Below, one piece after another: positions 44,614 to 56,439 of a stretch of 64,000 bases of DNA. Positions within the stretch are counted from its first letter, which is position 1. Every line of letters begins with the position of its first letter. Origin of the DNA: Zygnema cylindricum. Taxonomy: Eukaryota > Streptophyta > Zygnematophyceae > Zygnematales > Zygnemataceae. Location: positions 1-64,000 of the forward strand of contig JBBHKE010002749.1 in assembly GCA_037447655.1 (NCBI GenBank), written 5' to 3'. The translations under genes and the position numbers were made by a program. The notes beneath the pieces were generated by a model. It saw nothing but the letters and a program-made list of their open reading frames with translations. It was not told the origin of the DNA and ran no database searches.

Positions 44614-45421
44614 CTTTTATCCCGCACGATAATTTTTTGTTGCACACGCTTTATAAATGTCAAACACAGCCGGAAAACATGACATTGACCAAAGCAATAG
44701 ACACACCTATTATATTGCCTATAATTCACATTAGGGGTGAAATTCCTATTACCGGAAAATCCAGCCAGCCCATATGTGTGAGCATTGTCAGCTACCGCTA
44801 AATTTCCACTGTTCAAAGCTTTTTGATTTGCCTCTTCTTCCAAAATATAAGCTTGTGCTACAGCTATATTCCATCTACTTTTCTCTAACTTCTTTAACTG
44901 TACCGTGGCTCCTTTATATTTAGTAGGAAGCCCTATCATTAGAATCAAAACCTGATGATAAGGGGGAAAACTCCCCCCGGAACATGCATTTTCCAACAAT
45001 AGGAGTTTCAAGCCATTGCAATATGAGTTCATATCACCCCCGGTATACTTATAATCCCAATATTTTCTAGCGGTTACAACCTCATTCTGCTCGGTTGCTA
45101 GGACATAAGACTCCTACAAAGCCTTCCCTCAGATGTCGTAGAGACAGTGATATATGTCATGTGTAAATCTTTGGATAAAATTAATTTAAGAACATGCAAT
45201 GCATCTTTGTTTTTCTTTCCAAAATCAAGATCCGTATCTGAAAGAACACTGGAAACCACGTCATAGAAATTTATTTGCTTAAGGTAAGACTTAGTCAAAT
45301 CCACCCAATATAAATATTTTTGCCCATTGAACACCGTGATCCACGAGGGAGGGCCCGTAACCTGTTGATTTGAAGTAACAGGTGCAATAGAAGAAGACGA
45401 AGAAGCATCACGAGTTGTCAT
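44604..45421 (-). pseudogene. G gag
   Basis: Starts at the ATG at 45421, 59 bases inside the LTR (Thr/Ser-rich leader), passes through the primer site as NQQVTGP, and continues WITVFNGQKYLYWVDLTKSY. A helical body includes LPTKYKGATVQLKKLEKSRW (about 44925) and a zinc knuckle CVYCFGQCHVFRLC (about 44695-44655). Frameshift near 45040-45100. Gag and protease frames differ, so a break lies near 44610. Confidence 0.9.
45350..45362 (-). other. G primer-binding site
   Basis: The minus strand reads GGTTACGGGCCCT after the LTR end CAACA. Two changes from the initiator tRNA-Met complement. It is inside the gag frame. Confidence 0.85.
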
Positions 45422-46013
45422 AATAACCAAATCCCAAAGAGGAAACTCTCACAAAATCAAACAAAATAACCAACTTCACAATGAAGCCCCAAGCAAATCA
45501 GACACGCCCAAGATCTGCAAATATGCTAGAATAAAGACAATAACCCACAAAAACTACATGCAGGTTTTCACAAATTTTGCCAAAATATTACAATGATCTT
45601 ACAATTCAAAAACCTCCAAAAACTACTTCGCAGTTTTCTATACAAGGAATTCCTTACTCCAAAAATATTTTAAGTCCTACATATACAAGTTAGCCAACAA
45701 CTGATCTACACCATACAACAAATTGCGTGGTTGACCGGTACACTTACCTTATCAAACAAATTTCCGCCGTCACCCATACACAATATACACCTCAAACCTA
45801 GAAAAGTCGGTCGTTAAAACAAAGCGCTACGTGGTCAGAAGTTCGTTCGCAGAAATGGCGGCGCATTCAATATTTCACTTCCAAAAATGACAGCGGACTT
45901 CGTCCGCCGTTAGCCCATTCGTTCATCATCCAAGATGAACCTCCACGTGTAAATTCGGTCCCCAAATTAATCTCTACTTCAGTTGTCCGGATCAACCAAT
46001 CTTAACTCCCTCA
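45363..46013 (-). repeat. G 5' LTR, 3' portion
   Basis: Matches 40403-41053 in order and orientation, with visible divergence. It breaks at 46013; the remaining 5' portion is at 52082-52216. Confidence 0.9.
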
Positions 46014-46437
46014 AGTTTCCTCCTGCCAAATCATTTTCTGCATATAATACTTGTAAGTCAATACAGTGTTTCTCCATACTACCTCATACATACTTGTGTT
46101 CAACTATTTTGGTAACACTACTAAGCCAATGATATAAAGACGTCTTTTCATACATACATTCTAAGCACTTCAATAATTCAGCTGCCCTTTTAACACTTAG
46201 GTATGACATTACTAAATCCACACTCAAAGAGTTCTTGATAACCCTTAGACACTCATGATTTTTACTTTTCCATCCATGTGACGTTTCATCCAAGGTACCG
46301 TCCACCACATCCATTAGCTCCATCATCTCGACGAAGCTCTCGATTGCATCCTTCCAGTAGTGATATTTTGATCCATCAAATATAGGTAGCCATGGGTGTG
46401 GGCCCATAACCTGTTGTCCATAGCCTATTTCAGCCAT
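46014..46437 (-). pseudogene. Copia H gag fragment
   Basis: An open frame from the ATG at 46437 inside LTR H (MAEIGYGQQ), through the primer site (VMGP), then PWLPIFDGSKYHYWKDAIE and capsid helices (VIKNSLSVDLVMSYLSVKRA). It ends after about 130 codons where G LTR sequence begins. The rest of H is absent. The frame itself is undamaged, so this copy is young or recently truncated. Confidence 0.88.
46399..46411 (-). other. H primer-binding site (perfect)
   Basis: The minus strand reads GGTTATGGGCCCA immediately after the LTR end CAACA. An exact match to the initiator tRNA-Met anticodon-loop complement. Confidence 0.9.
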
Positions 46438-47501
46438 GGATTACCCTCGGAAGCACCACAGACTACCCCTCAAACAGCTGTGTTTTAGATTACTCCACAA
46501 TAGATAAAATACTCTCAAACTGTTATAATAGGCAGTATGTTAAAGACACTATAAGCTCCCAAAGTAATAGCTAAATCCACGAAGGAATCTAGAAGATATA
46601 AGCTCCAGCGTTTCACAAAAACACCTGACAGCTTCACAAACTAACCACTTAGACCTCACATAGAATATTATAGAGATTACAGAATAGAATGAAGCTGCAC
46701 ACACATATATATTATATATCATAGAATAACTTCACAAAGTTTCACATGAAAGCACCAAACAGGGTGATCACACCATCAGGTCAAAGATGCAGAAAACAGT
46801 CTGCCATTGCTTTTATTAAACTTGACTGTGATACTCAAAATATTCTAAGTCCTACAAGTTATACTCAGAGAATTCACTACTGAATGTACGGAGGCCTACC
46901 ATCCGCACAGTATCTACTATCTACCTAAACTATTGTAAGTATACCCGAATAGATCGAGGTATGTCAGATCGAACAAATCTACACTAATAATAAAACACCA
47001 AAGAGACAAACCTATGTTGTACATAATATTTACAACGACATCTCCACAATCTTCGTACGTCAAAAACCAAGCTACCACTAAGTAAATATCATTACTCACA
47101 ATCTATACTAGTCATATTATCCGCAGCTGCGTCAGCTGCTTTGTCCGTGCAGATCGTATCAAGGCAACTGCAGTTGCGTTGACTTGTTTGCGTCGCAGCT
47201 ACTGCGTACCAGCGACGAATATTCATCCAAAATAACTGCAGTTGCGTTGTCCTGTTTGCGTCGCAACTGCGCCGTACCGGCGGTGCCTGTTAGAACATTT
47301 CGTTTACTCCACATCGGATCGCTTCGCGATTCGCCGTCCATTTGTCAGTGCTTGTGCCCGCCACTCAGTGAGTCTTTTACATCACTTAAATTATATCCGT
47401 TCGTTCGCTCCCCCAATCCATGAATCCATTCGAACCTCCACATTAAATTCCATAGCACACGAATTGTCGCGTACGCACGAAACAAACTTTTCAAAACAAC
47501 A
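46412..47501 (-). repeat. LTR H, copy 1
   Basis: The minus strand starts TGTTGTTTTGAAAAG at 47501 and ends GACAACA at 46412. It is almost identical to 50995-52081 and clearly related to the solo LTR at 57650-58809. It contains GCAACTGCAG/GCAGCTGCG words (47130-47280). The gag start (46437) is inside. Confidence 0.92.
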
Positions 47502-48672
47502 AGGGGTAGCAGAGGGGTGTCACATGTATGATTCATCATACAATTTACCATATTTCTTACCATACTACTTAAATTACGATTCACCGTACAGTATTTGTAC
47601 CAATACCCCCCTCTTACTAAACATATCGCTATAATATTTGTATGTTCGGAGCAATATGTTGAGCCCTTTGACCCTTTGATATTCAATGCATCGAATGTCC
47701 ATTTTATTGTGAAAATTATCTACTCGATACACAACAACAATGTTCGTGGCTTTCTCCGAAGAATATACGTACAACAATTTGATCATCTATGAAGCAACGA
47801 AATCTAATATAAAATGGCGCTAAATCTCGATATGTTTTTTCCTCTTGTGGAAGACCGAGTTTTGACCAACGTCCTCAACTCATACTAGCAGTATAAATTT
47901 CAAGCAAATAAAAGAAACTCCCGATTCACAAAGCATCTCCTTAGTCTAAAAAGACGCTTTAAATACAAGTAAATCAACGCCCATTACACGGGCATCGACC
48001 TTGTCTTGTTTTATCATGGCCTTTTTATCATGTCTATTTCACGCGTATGAACTGCGTCCTGTTTATCACAACGTCTTAGTACTATTGTACTATTAAATAC
48101 GTCCGTACATATATTTTTAGAGGTGACCCAAATCAACACAACGATTGACAAAATTAATACACGACACGAAATCCAACTTGTTGAAATGGACAACTGAATT
48201 TTGGAATACTAACATCCTATAATCGGACCGTCACGAACGAATGATTGATGGCTGAAGACTCTTTAGTGCACGTGGCGATTTTATCTTAATTCATTGATAG
48301 GGTCTAGCAGCTAAGACCTAACGGTCAAGATCGATTTTCGAAGGAGTACTTTGAAATTTACCTGTTTGGTGACACTAACATAGAGACAAAGATACCAGTT
48401 TGCCGACGTAGGAATAATAATAAGACTACCCGTTTGCTGATGTTGGTCGTGGGACAAAGTTACCTGTTTGGAACGTTAGCCGAGAGACATGTCGATTACA
48501 AATGCAGGCGAACAGAAAGGCGGCCAATTAAAAGATTTTTCAAATGGACGACCAAAGGTCTATAATTTGTATAAAGATATCACACAACCATGTATATTAA
48601 AATTCGTTGAATTGAGTGTAAATGTGTCGTTTGAAAACGAAAACTATATAAAATTGTCGCGCCACCAAAAAT
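47502..48672. other. Unassigned sequence between H LTR and gypsy LTR-like repeat
   Basis: About 1.2 kb, AT-rich, no domain seen on either strand. The sequence next to the LTR-like end at 48673 reads, on the minus strand, TTTTGGTGGCGCGACAA, which could be a gypsy leader or primer site. If so, at least its right part belongs to a gypsy 5' untranslated region. Confidence 0.3.
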
Positions 48673-49121
48673 TGTAAAAGAGGTAACAATACACAACATC
48701 ACGTCGCAATGCACAGCGGAAACGCCAAGGATCTTCCCGTAGCAACAGTAGGAGCACACAGTACTAACAGACAAGTTTGCGCTTTATTGCTGGAAAGAGA
48801 GTACAAGGTTGCGCTCGCTGTATAGGTCTACTTGAGGTCCCCCATTCACTAGGTCTACTGGACTATTAAAACTAACTGCTATTCAACCTAGTACTATACA
48901 GCTGTACACGTGGACCTTCACGGTCAACCGAGATCTATCCAAACCTTTCTTCTAGAACTATACAGCTCAATCTACATTCTGCGGCGTTGCTATGCTGCGC
49001 TGCTGCGCTACTAAGTTGCTACGCCGCTAAGTTGCTATGTTGTTATGCTGCGTTGGTCTGGAATCGCACTTGCGCTGCTCTGGAATCGCAACTACGCTGC
49101 TCTGAAATCGCAACTATAACA
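48673..49121 (-). repeat. Probable gypsy LTR
   Basis: The minus strand starts TGTTATAGTTGCG after a purine-rich GGCTAGGGCTAGGC and could end at CTTTTACA (48673), giving 449 bp. It has GC-rich repeats of GCAGCG/TTGCGATTCCAGA at 48980-49110. No second copy is in the window, so the left end is uncertain. Confidence 0.45.
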
Positions 49122-49129
49122 GCCTAGCC

Positions 49130-50399
49130 CTAGCCATTAAGTACCCAATTGTGTAACCCTGTTACAGTTCCTCCCACTAAGGATTCAGCGTCCTGCTGAA
49201 CTATAATTGACTCAGGAAAACTGCAACTGCCAGAGTATGTCATATGTTTCCTCGCGATACTCTTCCAACTCCTGGCGAAGGGCGTCGAGTTGATTTTGAA
49301 GCTGTTCACATCAGGTCTCCAGTAACGCGATGTTATGATCTGCAGCTGCGAACCGTCTCCGAGTGATTCGCTCCCGAACCTGATCTTGCCCTTCCTCAAC
49401 CTCGCGTACTTCGGGTCGCGGCGAAACGTCCGCCGGTGCAGACTCCTCGCGTGCAGGAATTCAGGGTTCTGCGGGTTCAGCCACTGGGGTATTGTGCCTC
49501 CGCCTTCTTTTTTGCGCTTTCAGACGATTGCTCGTCCGCGGTACTCTCTTTATTTGGGTCCGTCATCACCTCTAGATCTGAGGCGCGCTCCTCAATTGGC
49601 GGAGGCGTTGGTTCTCGTTCTGGTTCCTCCGCCTCCGATAGCTCATGATCCTCCTTATATCCCTGATCCCCTTCCCGGGTTGGGGTGTATTCGGGGTCCT
49701 GTGAGTTTTCGGACCCCTCCCTTCCACTTGTCTCTGCCGGTAAAACCTCGCTACTAGCAATTTCCTCAGGTTCGGCTCCACTTCCACTTCTCTTCGCTTG
49801 CTTGCTTCCACCATGGCCTCCGCCGCCCTTAACAATCTCTCGGGACGGTTCGCATCTCCTTGTCCCACTCGTACAAGTCTCCTCCTCTTCGGTGGTGGAG
49901 AGGACGACAACGCCATATACACTGTTGAACAAGACAATTTCGGTAATTCCTGAAGCGAAGGTAAACTGACTGTGCCGAGACAAGCAATTTCCAAGCTGCC
50001 GAGACTGGGTTGGTCGCGAGGACAGATGGCGGCTTTATTCACGGGGGTTGTGGGTTTCACTCTTGGACTTTGCGAAGCGTCGCAGCATGCGAGGGTATCG
50101 CAGCGTCCATCATTTATAAAACTGCGTTGCTGCGGCGAAACCGAGGGTTCGTGGTTACCCACATAGTGAAACACAATTGCGCCGTTGCGCATTCCTGTCA
50201 GCGCAGTGGTGGTGCTGCGATCCTTTGACGGCTTCGTGACCATGTTGCGCTGCGGTGGCTGCACTGTTACAACGCTGCGGTGGGATAACATCGCCGCTGC
50301 GTTCCTCTGCCGCGTCCCCAAGATAATTGCGATGGTTGCGACACTGCGATTCGCTCTTTTTTTGCGGCCGCTGCGATTTCCCCTCCGGTAAAGCTGAGT
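49130..50399 (-). pseudogene. Charged, Glu/Ser-rich gypsy frames after the chromodomain
   Basis: Two overlapping minus-strand frames, no catalytic domain. One (49983-49477) is acidic with Pro/Glu/Ser runs (EEPEREPTPPPIEERASDLE). Past its stop it continues in the same frame into a coiled-coil stretch (CEQLQNQLDALRQELEEYRE, about 49290) and ends near 49200. Upstream, 50340-50150 is GC-rich with CGCAGC/GCAACG repeats like an LTR. It may be a C-terminal extension of pol, or the LTR and gag start of another gypsy copy. I cannot decide. Confidence 0.5.
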
Positions 50400-50994
50400 G
50401 TCCTCATTCCGCCAAAACCGGCGCAGCAACTTCGGAGAATGCAGATCCCCCTCGTCCACCTAAGAGTCGTCCTCAGCACCGTAGCCCTTCCAACGCACCA
50501 AATATTGGGTGGAGTTGGAATTCCGAGCGTGGCGTGATTGAATGATCGCTTCTACTTCATACTCGTCCGAGGTTCCCCGAACAGGTGGTAAAGGAGTATG
50601 TCGTCGTCGACCAAGAAACACCAAATCAGGATCGCGGAATGGCTTAAGAAGGGAAACATGAAAGTCATTGTGGATATGCAAGTCCGTCGGAATATCGAAC
50701 TTGTAAGCCACGACGCCCACACGGGAAAGAATTGTGAACGGGCGCGTGAACTTCGGTGTCAACTTCTTAGTGAGGGCACCCGGCAAAGAGAGGTTTGCCA
50801 TATCAAGGCGAACTTTGTCCCCCACGTTAAAGACGGTGTCCTTCCGATGAGCATCACCCTGCGACTTTTGTCAATCCTTTGCCATTTGGAGCGCCTTGGT
50901 CGCATTTTCTAGATTATTTTGCAGCGTTTTGGCAAAGTCCAGAGCTGCCGGGGTTTGGCAGTCCGCTACCAATAAGTTTTGGGGAAGAGTGGGT
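50400..50994 (-). pseudogene. Ty3/gypsy integrase C-terminus and chromodomain
   Basis: The minus strand encodes the end of a chromovirus integrase: TPAALDFAKTLQNNLENATK (about 50945), a stop, then [15 protein letters not shown] and a [16 protein letters not shown] barrel (about 50770), DFHVSLLKP, and a chromodomain from [13 protein letters not shown] (about 50555) to [15 protein letters not shown]. The next codon, normally Trp of the aromatic cage, is an amber stop (50460-50462); the frame resumes VDEGDLHSPKLLRRF. Integrase catalytic core, reverse transcriptase and protease are absent; LTR H abuts the upstream side. Confidence 0.88.
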
Positions 50995-52081
50995 TGTCGT
51001 CCATTGAGGGATTACCATCAGAAGCACCACAGACTACCCCTCAAACAGCTGTGTTTCAGAAAGCACAGATTACTCCAAAATAGATAAGATACTCTCAAAC
51101 TGCACCAATAGGCAGTATGTTATAGACATTGATAGCTCCCAAAGTAATAGCTAAATCCACGAAGGAATCTAGAAGATATAAGCTCCAGCGTTTCACAAAA
51201 ACACTTGACAACTTCACAAACTAACCACTTAGACCTCACATAGAATATTATAGAGATAACAGAATAGAAAGAAGCTGCACACACATATATATTATATATC
51301 ATAGAATAACTTCACAAAGTTTCACATGATAGCACCAAACAGGGTGATCACACCATCAGGTCAAAGATGCAGAAAACAGTCTGCCATTGCTTTTATTAAA
51401 CTTGACTGTGATACTCAAAATATTCTAAGTCATACAAGTTATACTCAGAGAATTCACTACTGAATGTACGGAGGCCTACCATCCGCACGGTATCTACCAT
51501 CTACCTAAACTATTGTAAGTATACCCGAATAGATCGAGGTATGTCAGATCGAACAAATCTACACTAATAATAAAACACCAAAGAGACAAACCTATGTTGT
51601 ACATAATATTTACAACGACATCTCCACAATCTTCGTACGTCAAAAACCAAGCTACCACTAAGTAAATATCATTACTCACAATCTATACTAGTCATATTAT
51701 CCGCAGCTGCGTCAGCTGCTTTGTCCGTGCAGATCGTATCAAGGCAACTGCAGTTGCGTTGACTTGTTTGCGTCGCAGCTACTGCGTACCAGCGACGAAT
51801 ATTCATCCAAAATAACTGCAGTTGCGTTGTCCTGTTTGCGTCGCAACTGCGCCGTACCGGCGGTGCCTGTTAGAACATTTCGTTTACTCCACATCGGATC
51901 GCTTCGCGATTCGCCGTCCATTTGTCAGTGCTTGTGCCCGCCACTCAGTGAGTCTTTTACATCACTTAAACTATATCCGTTCGTTCGCTCCCCCAATCCA
52001 TGAATCCATTCGAACCTCCACATTAAATTCCATAGCGCACGAACTATCGCATACGTACGAAACATTCTTTTCAAAACAGCA
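50995..52081 (-). repeat. LTR H, copy 2
   Basis: Nearly identical to 46412-47501, except that about 20 bases around the gag ATG are missing at the left end. It lies directly against gypsy integrase on the left and G LTR on the right (52082). Confidence 0.9.
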
Positions 52082-52216
52082 GTGAACACCGTTCGGGGTT
52101 ACATACCACACTAAATCCTGTCTACGCCAATTTAGTCTGTACACAAAAATGACTAAGTTCGAGATCTCCTTCTCACACACGAGATATAAAGAGGACTAAA
52201 GGTTTCAAAAACGAAA
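52082..52216 (-). repeat. G 5' LTR, 5' portion
   Basis: Matches 41085-41223 (the first part of LTR G on the minus strand), including TTACATACCACACTAAATCC and CACACGAGATATA. It ends at the satellite, next to the target duplication CGTTT (52217-52221). Confidence 0.85.
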
Positions 52217-55015
52217 CGTTTATTGTTCGCGGTCACAAAAAGAGGTAAAATAAACTCCGCACCATGTTTATAACATATGTTTTTGTTTACGCTAACAACA
52301 ATACTGATAACAAACACTTTACATTGTTATTGCTCACAAAGTTATATAAGAAAACCCTAAACCTTGCTTCTATCACAAATTTGAGTTTGCACTAACAAAG
52401 ATATTTGTAACAAACAACGTTTATTGTTTGTGGTCACAAAAAGAGGTAAAGTAAACTTCAAACCATGTTTATAACACAAGTTTGTGTTTGCGCTAACAAC
52501 AATAGTGGCAATAAACACTTTAAATTGTTAATGCTCACAAAAATAGTTAAAAAGAACCCTAAACCATGTATATAACACAAATTTGTGTTTGCGCTAACAA
52601 AGATATTTGTAACAAACAACTTTTGTTGTTTTGCGGTCACAAAAAGAGGTAAAATAAACTCCAGTCCATGTTTGTAACACAAGATTGTGTTTGTGCTAAC
52701 AACAATAGTGGTAACAAACACTATATGTTGTTAACGCTCACAAAAATAGTTTAAAAAAACCCTAAACCATGTTTCTAACACAAATTTGAGTTTGTGCTAC
52801 CAAATATATTTGTAACAAACAACGTTTGTTGTTCATAGTCACAAAAAGAGGTAATATAATCTCCAAACCATGTTTGTAACACAAGTTTGTGTTTGTGCTA
52901 ACAACAATAGAGGTAACAAACATTTTATATTGTTTACGCTCACCAAAATTGTTTAAAAAAACCGTAATCCTTGTTTCTTTCACAAATTTGAGTTTGCACT
53001 AACAACGATATTTGTAACAAACAACGTTTATTGTTTGCGGTCACAAAAAGAGGTAAAATAAACTCCACACGATGTTTATAACACAAGTTTTTGTTTGCAC
53101 TAACAACAATAGTGGTAACATCCACTATATACTGTTAACGCTCACAAAAATGGTTAAAAAAAAGCCATAAACCATGTATCTAACACAAATTTGTGTTTGC
53201 GCTAACAAAGATATTTGTAACAAACAATGTTTATTGTTCGTGGTCATAAAAAGAGGTAAAATAAAACCCTAACCATGTTTGTTTGGTAAAAAAAATATTA
53301 TATTGTTAACGCTCACAAAAATTGTTCAAATAAACTCTCAACCATGTTTATAACTCAAATATGTGTTTGTGCTAACAATCATTTCTTGTAACGAATAACG
53401 TTTATTATATACACTCACAAAAACAGTAAAAGAAAACCCTCAACTATGCTTGCAACACCAATTTGTGTTTGTGATAACAACAAAAATATTAACGAATATA
53501 ATTTATTTTTAACGCACACAAAGTGAGTTAGAAAAAACCATAAACCATGTTTCTATCACAAATTTAAGTTTGCGCTAACAAATATATTTGCAACAAACAA
53601 ATTTTATTGTTAGCTCTCACAAAAAGAGGTAAAATAAACTCCTAACCTTGTTTGAAACAAAACTTTGTGTTTGCGTTAACAACAATATCGATAGCAAACA
53701 CTTTATATTGTTTGCGTCCACAAAAATAGTTCAAAATAAACTCTAAACCATGTTTATAACTCAAATTTGTGTTTGCGCTAACAATCATTTCTTAAATCGA
53801 ACAACGCATTTTATTATGCTCACAAAAACTGTAAAAATAAACTTTAAACTATGTTTGCAACAAAGATATGTGTTTACGTTAACAACAAAAGTATTAACAA
53901 ACAAGTTTATTGTTAAAGCACACAAAGAGAGTGAAAAAAAACCATATACCATGTTCTTATCACCAATTTGCGGGTTCGCTAACAAAAATATTTGTAACAA
54001 ACAACGTTTATTGATCCTGCCAACAAAAATAATTCAAAACACACGCTCAACCATGTTTATAATTCAAATTTGTGTTTGGGCTAACAATAACTTCTTGTAA
54101 CAGTTTTTTTTTAATTATAACGCTCACAAAAAAAGTAAAAATAAACCCTAAAATATGTTTGCAACACAAATTTGTGTTTACATTAACAAAAAAAATAACA
54201 ACATACAAAGTTTATTATCAACGCAGACAGAGAGTGTTAAAAAAAAACCCTTAACCATATTTCTATCGCATATTTGAGTTTCCGCAAACAATCATTTTTT
54301 GTAATGATCAACGTTTATTATTACGCTCACAAAAAAAGTAGAAAAAACCCTCAACTATGTTTGCAACACAAATTTGTGTTTGCGTTAACAAAAAAAATGT
54401 TAGCTAACAAAGTTTTTTGTTAAAGCGCACAAAAGGAGTTAAACAAAACCTTAAACCATGTTTCTATCAAAAATTTGAGTTTGTGCTGACAAAAATATTT
54501 GTAACAAACAATGTTTATTGTTCGAGCTTACAAAAAGAGGTAAAATAAACACCAAACCATGATTGTAACAAAAAAAATGTGTTTAAGAAGCCAACAACAT
54601 TGGTAACAAACACTTTATATTGTTAGCACCCACAAAAATAATTCAAAATAAACTATAAACCATATTAATTACTCAAATTTGTGTTTGCGCAAACAATAAA
54701 TCTTTGTAACGAACAACATATACTATTACGCTAAAAAAAATAGCATTAAAAAACCCTAAACTATGTTTGCAAAACAAATTTTTGTTTGCGTAAACAACAA
54801 AAATATTAACGAACAAATTTTATTGTTAATGAACACAAAGAAAGTTAAAAAAAACCTTAAACCATGTTTATATCACAAATTTGAGTTTGCGCTAACAAAG
54901 ATATTTGTAACAAATAACGTTTATTATTTGAGCTTAGAAAAAGATGTAAAATAAACTCCGAATCATGTTTCTAACACAGCTTTGTGTTTGCGATACCAAA
55001 AATATTGGATACAAA
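52217..55015 (+). repeat. Satellite array, block 3
   Basis: About 27 monomers of the ~101-bp repeat, same orientation as blocks 1 and 2. Toward the right end monomers diverge more and several carry small deletions. It starts exactly where block 2 stopped within the monomer. It is bounded on the right by the 3' end of a C-type LTR. Confidence 0.95.
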
Positions 55016-55440
55016 TGTTGTTCTACAACCACTGGTGCAGGTGGAGGAGCAGCAGTAGTAGTAGAAGTTGAGATGATACACTCTCAAAAGCTATCAAAAA
55101 TATCAAAAAACCTACGAAACAGCCGTTTGCAAGTGCTCACCAAATCTTATACAAGCATCCAAACTTCACAAAACTCTATCAGACTATACAGCAGCATAAA
55201 CAGTGACAACTCCCAAAATTTCAGTACAATTGACTCGACAACACTCAAGATATAATACTCAAAAGTTTCCCAAAAACTGTTTGCAGTTTTACAACTTAGA
55301 AGTCTTGATACATAAAATGTTCCAAGTCTTAAGTCTTATACTCTCAATGAGTATTTGCTTAGTGTCGTACTGCGGACAAAAGTGTACGTGAAAGGTAAGT
55401 CCAAAAATTAACGTGCAACAAAAGTCTAAGTATTCTTATT
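55016..55440 (-). repeat. C-type LTR, 3' portion
   Basis: The minus strand ends TGTTGTTCTACAACCAC-complement at 55016 with gag codons (STSTTTAAPPPAPVVVEQ, ATG changed to ATC near 55072), as in C1 and E. Only about the last 425 bases of the LTR are present. It is truncated against element M. Confidence 0.75.
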
Positions 55441-55443
55441 CCC

Positions 55444-56420
55444 ACCAAACTAATATATCATCATATCATCAACTAATCTATCTGCTCTGGTTCTCGGTGG
55501 AAATCCCATTGCTTGTTCTCGTTCCTCAATACTTGGTGCTCTCCACGCAGCGTTTCTACTGTCAAAGATCATTCCTGGTGCAAAATTCCGGTAAGCACGG
55601 CTGTTAGGGAAAGATACCACGGTCGGTAGGGCCCTTCGTGGAATCTCGGGTTTATTGCAACCAAAAAAGGGTGCTCGGTCGGCTGTGGTAACAGGGGTGG
55701 CCATTTGCCCTGGTCCGAGGATTTGTTGAATTGTGATGTTGGGATCAGGAACCTGTGTGTTTAATAACTGTTGGAGGATGGGTAGAGGCACCAAGTTGGT
55801 TTAATAAGCATGAACTTACTGGGCTCTTGATCCAACCTGTGCTGCAACAAACACTATTGCAGTCTCCAAAACCTTGGTCACTTGGTTCCAGCTGTTGACA
55901 ACCTCTTTCCTTTTATCATCTGTGGGGTGAACATTTCCAAGACCAACCCCAGTGGGTGTGTCTTGGCGTTCCTGTAACTCTGTTATTAGTCGAGTCTTTT
56001 GAAAAAATGTTCTGCAACAGACATCCTGGTGTCCCCTGCCCTGTCCTGCTAAAAAATACCCCTGGCAAGGCCATCTAACGATCACCATGTATACACTTTC
56101 TAGCTTCTCCAAATGTGAATCTGTGATGTTTTCTACATTCTGGGGAAGCGTATGGTGAGAGTTAGAATGGCGAACACCGAGAGTTGCTGTGGGTAAAGTT
56201 GGTGGAGCCAATGCTCTCGATGCTCAATGTCTGTGTGGGCGTTCGGGTCAATCTCGATTGCCCTGTAAGTTTCTACTTGGTATCTAGCTATTAGGTTGGC
56301 TTCGAGGTCGGAACTAATGCCGGAGAATAGCGAGAGAATTCGGAGTCCTGAGGGCGGGATATCCACTGACACCACTTGTCGATTGAAGTCCTTGTCGGTT
56401 TAGGAATCGTTTGGAGTTCG
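55444..56420 (-). pseudogene. DNA (cytosine-5) methyltransferase domain in element M
   Basis: Transfers methyl from S-adenosylmethionine to cytosine in DNA. Motifs in the right order: motif I RILSLFSGI (about 56342-56316), motif II AIEIDPNA (about 56260), motif IV with the catalytic Cys in RWPCQGY (PCQ at 56062-56070) followed by AGQGRGHQD, a weakened motif VI (GLGNV for ENV), motif VIII FVAAQVGSRA (about 55850-55816), then WTN-like TNLVPLPILQQLLN, and a C-terminal APSIEEREQAMGFPPRT (about 55530-55480). A frameshift near 56170 and two stops at 55800-55817 make this copy a pseudogene. About 300 codons; no N-terminal regulatory domain. It lies directly after the protease on the same strand, so it is element cargo rather than a host gene. 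Confidence 0.88.
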
Positions 56421-56439
56421 GGCTAGATGAACCTTACTG

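Larger units (their letters stand above)
40403..52216 (-). mobile_element. Copia element G, inserted in the satellite; 5' LTR split
   Basis: Minus-strand Ty1/copia element with a 3' LTR (40403-41223), gag-pol and a 5' LTR in two parts (45363-46013 and 52082-52216) separated by a block of H and gypsy sequence. Flanks CCTTT (40398-40402) and CGTTT (52217-52221) form a target duplication with one change, and the satellite monomer continues across it. About 40 bases of the 5' LTR are missing at the split. Confidence 0.86.

Noticed and set aside
47184-47634. Plus-strand frames repeated exactly at 51764-52085 as a duplicated gene
   Set aside because: Both lie inside LTR H copies; duplication is that of the LTR.
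49335-49757. 140-codon plus-strand Pro/Leu/Arg-rich frame
   Set aside because: Opposite a gypsy Glu/Ser/Pro-rich frame on the minus strand; composition is what such an antisense gives.
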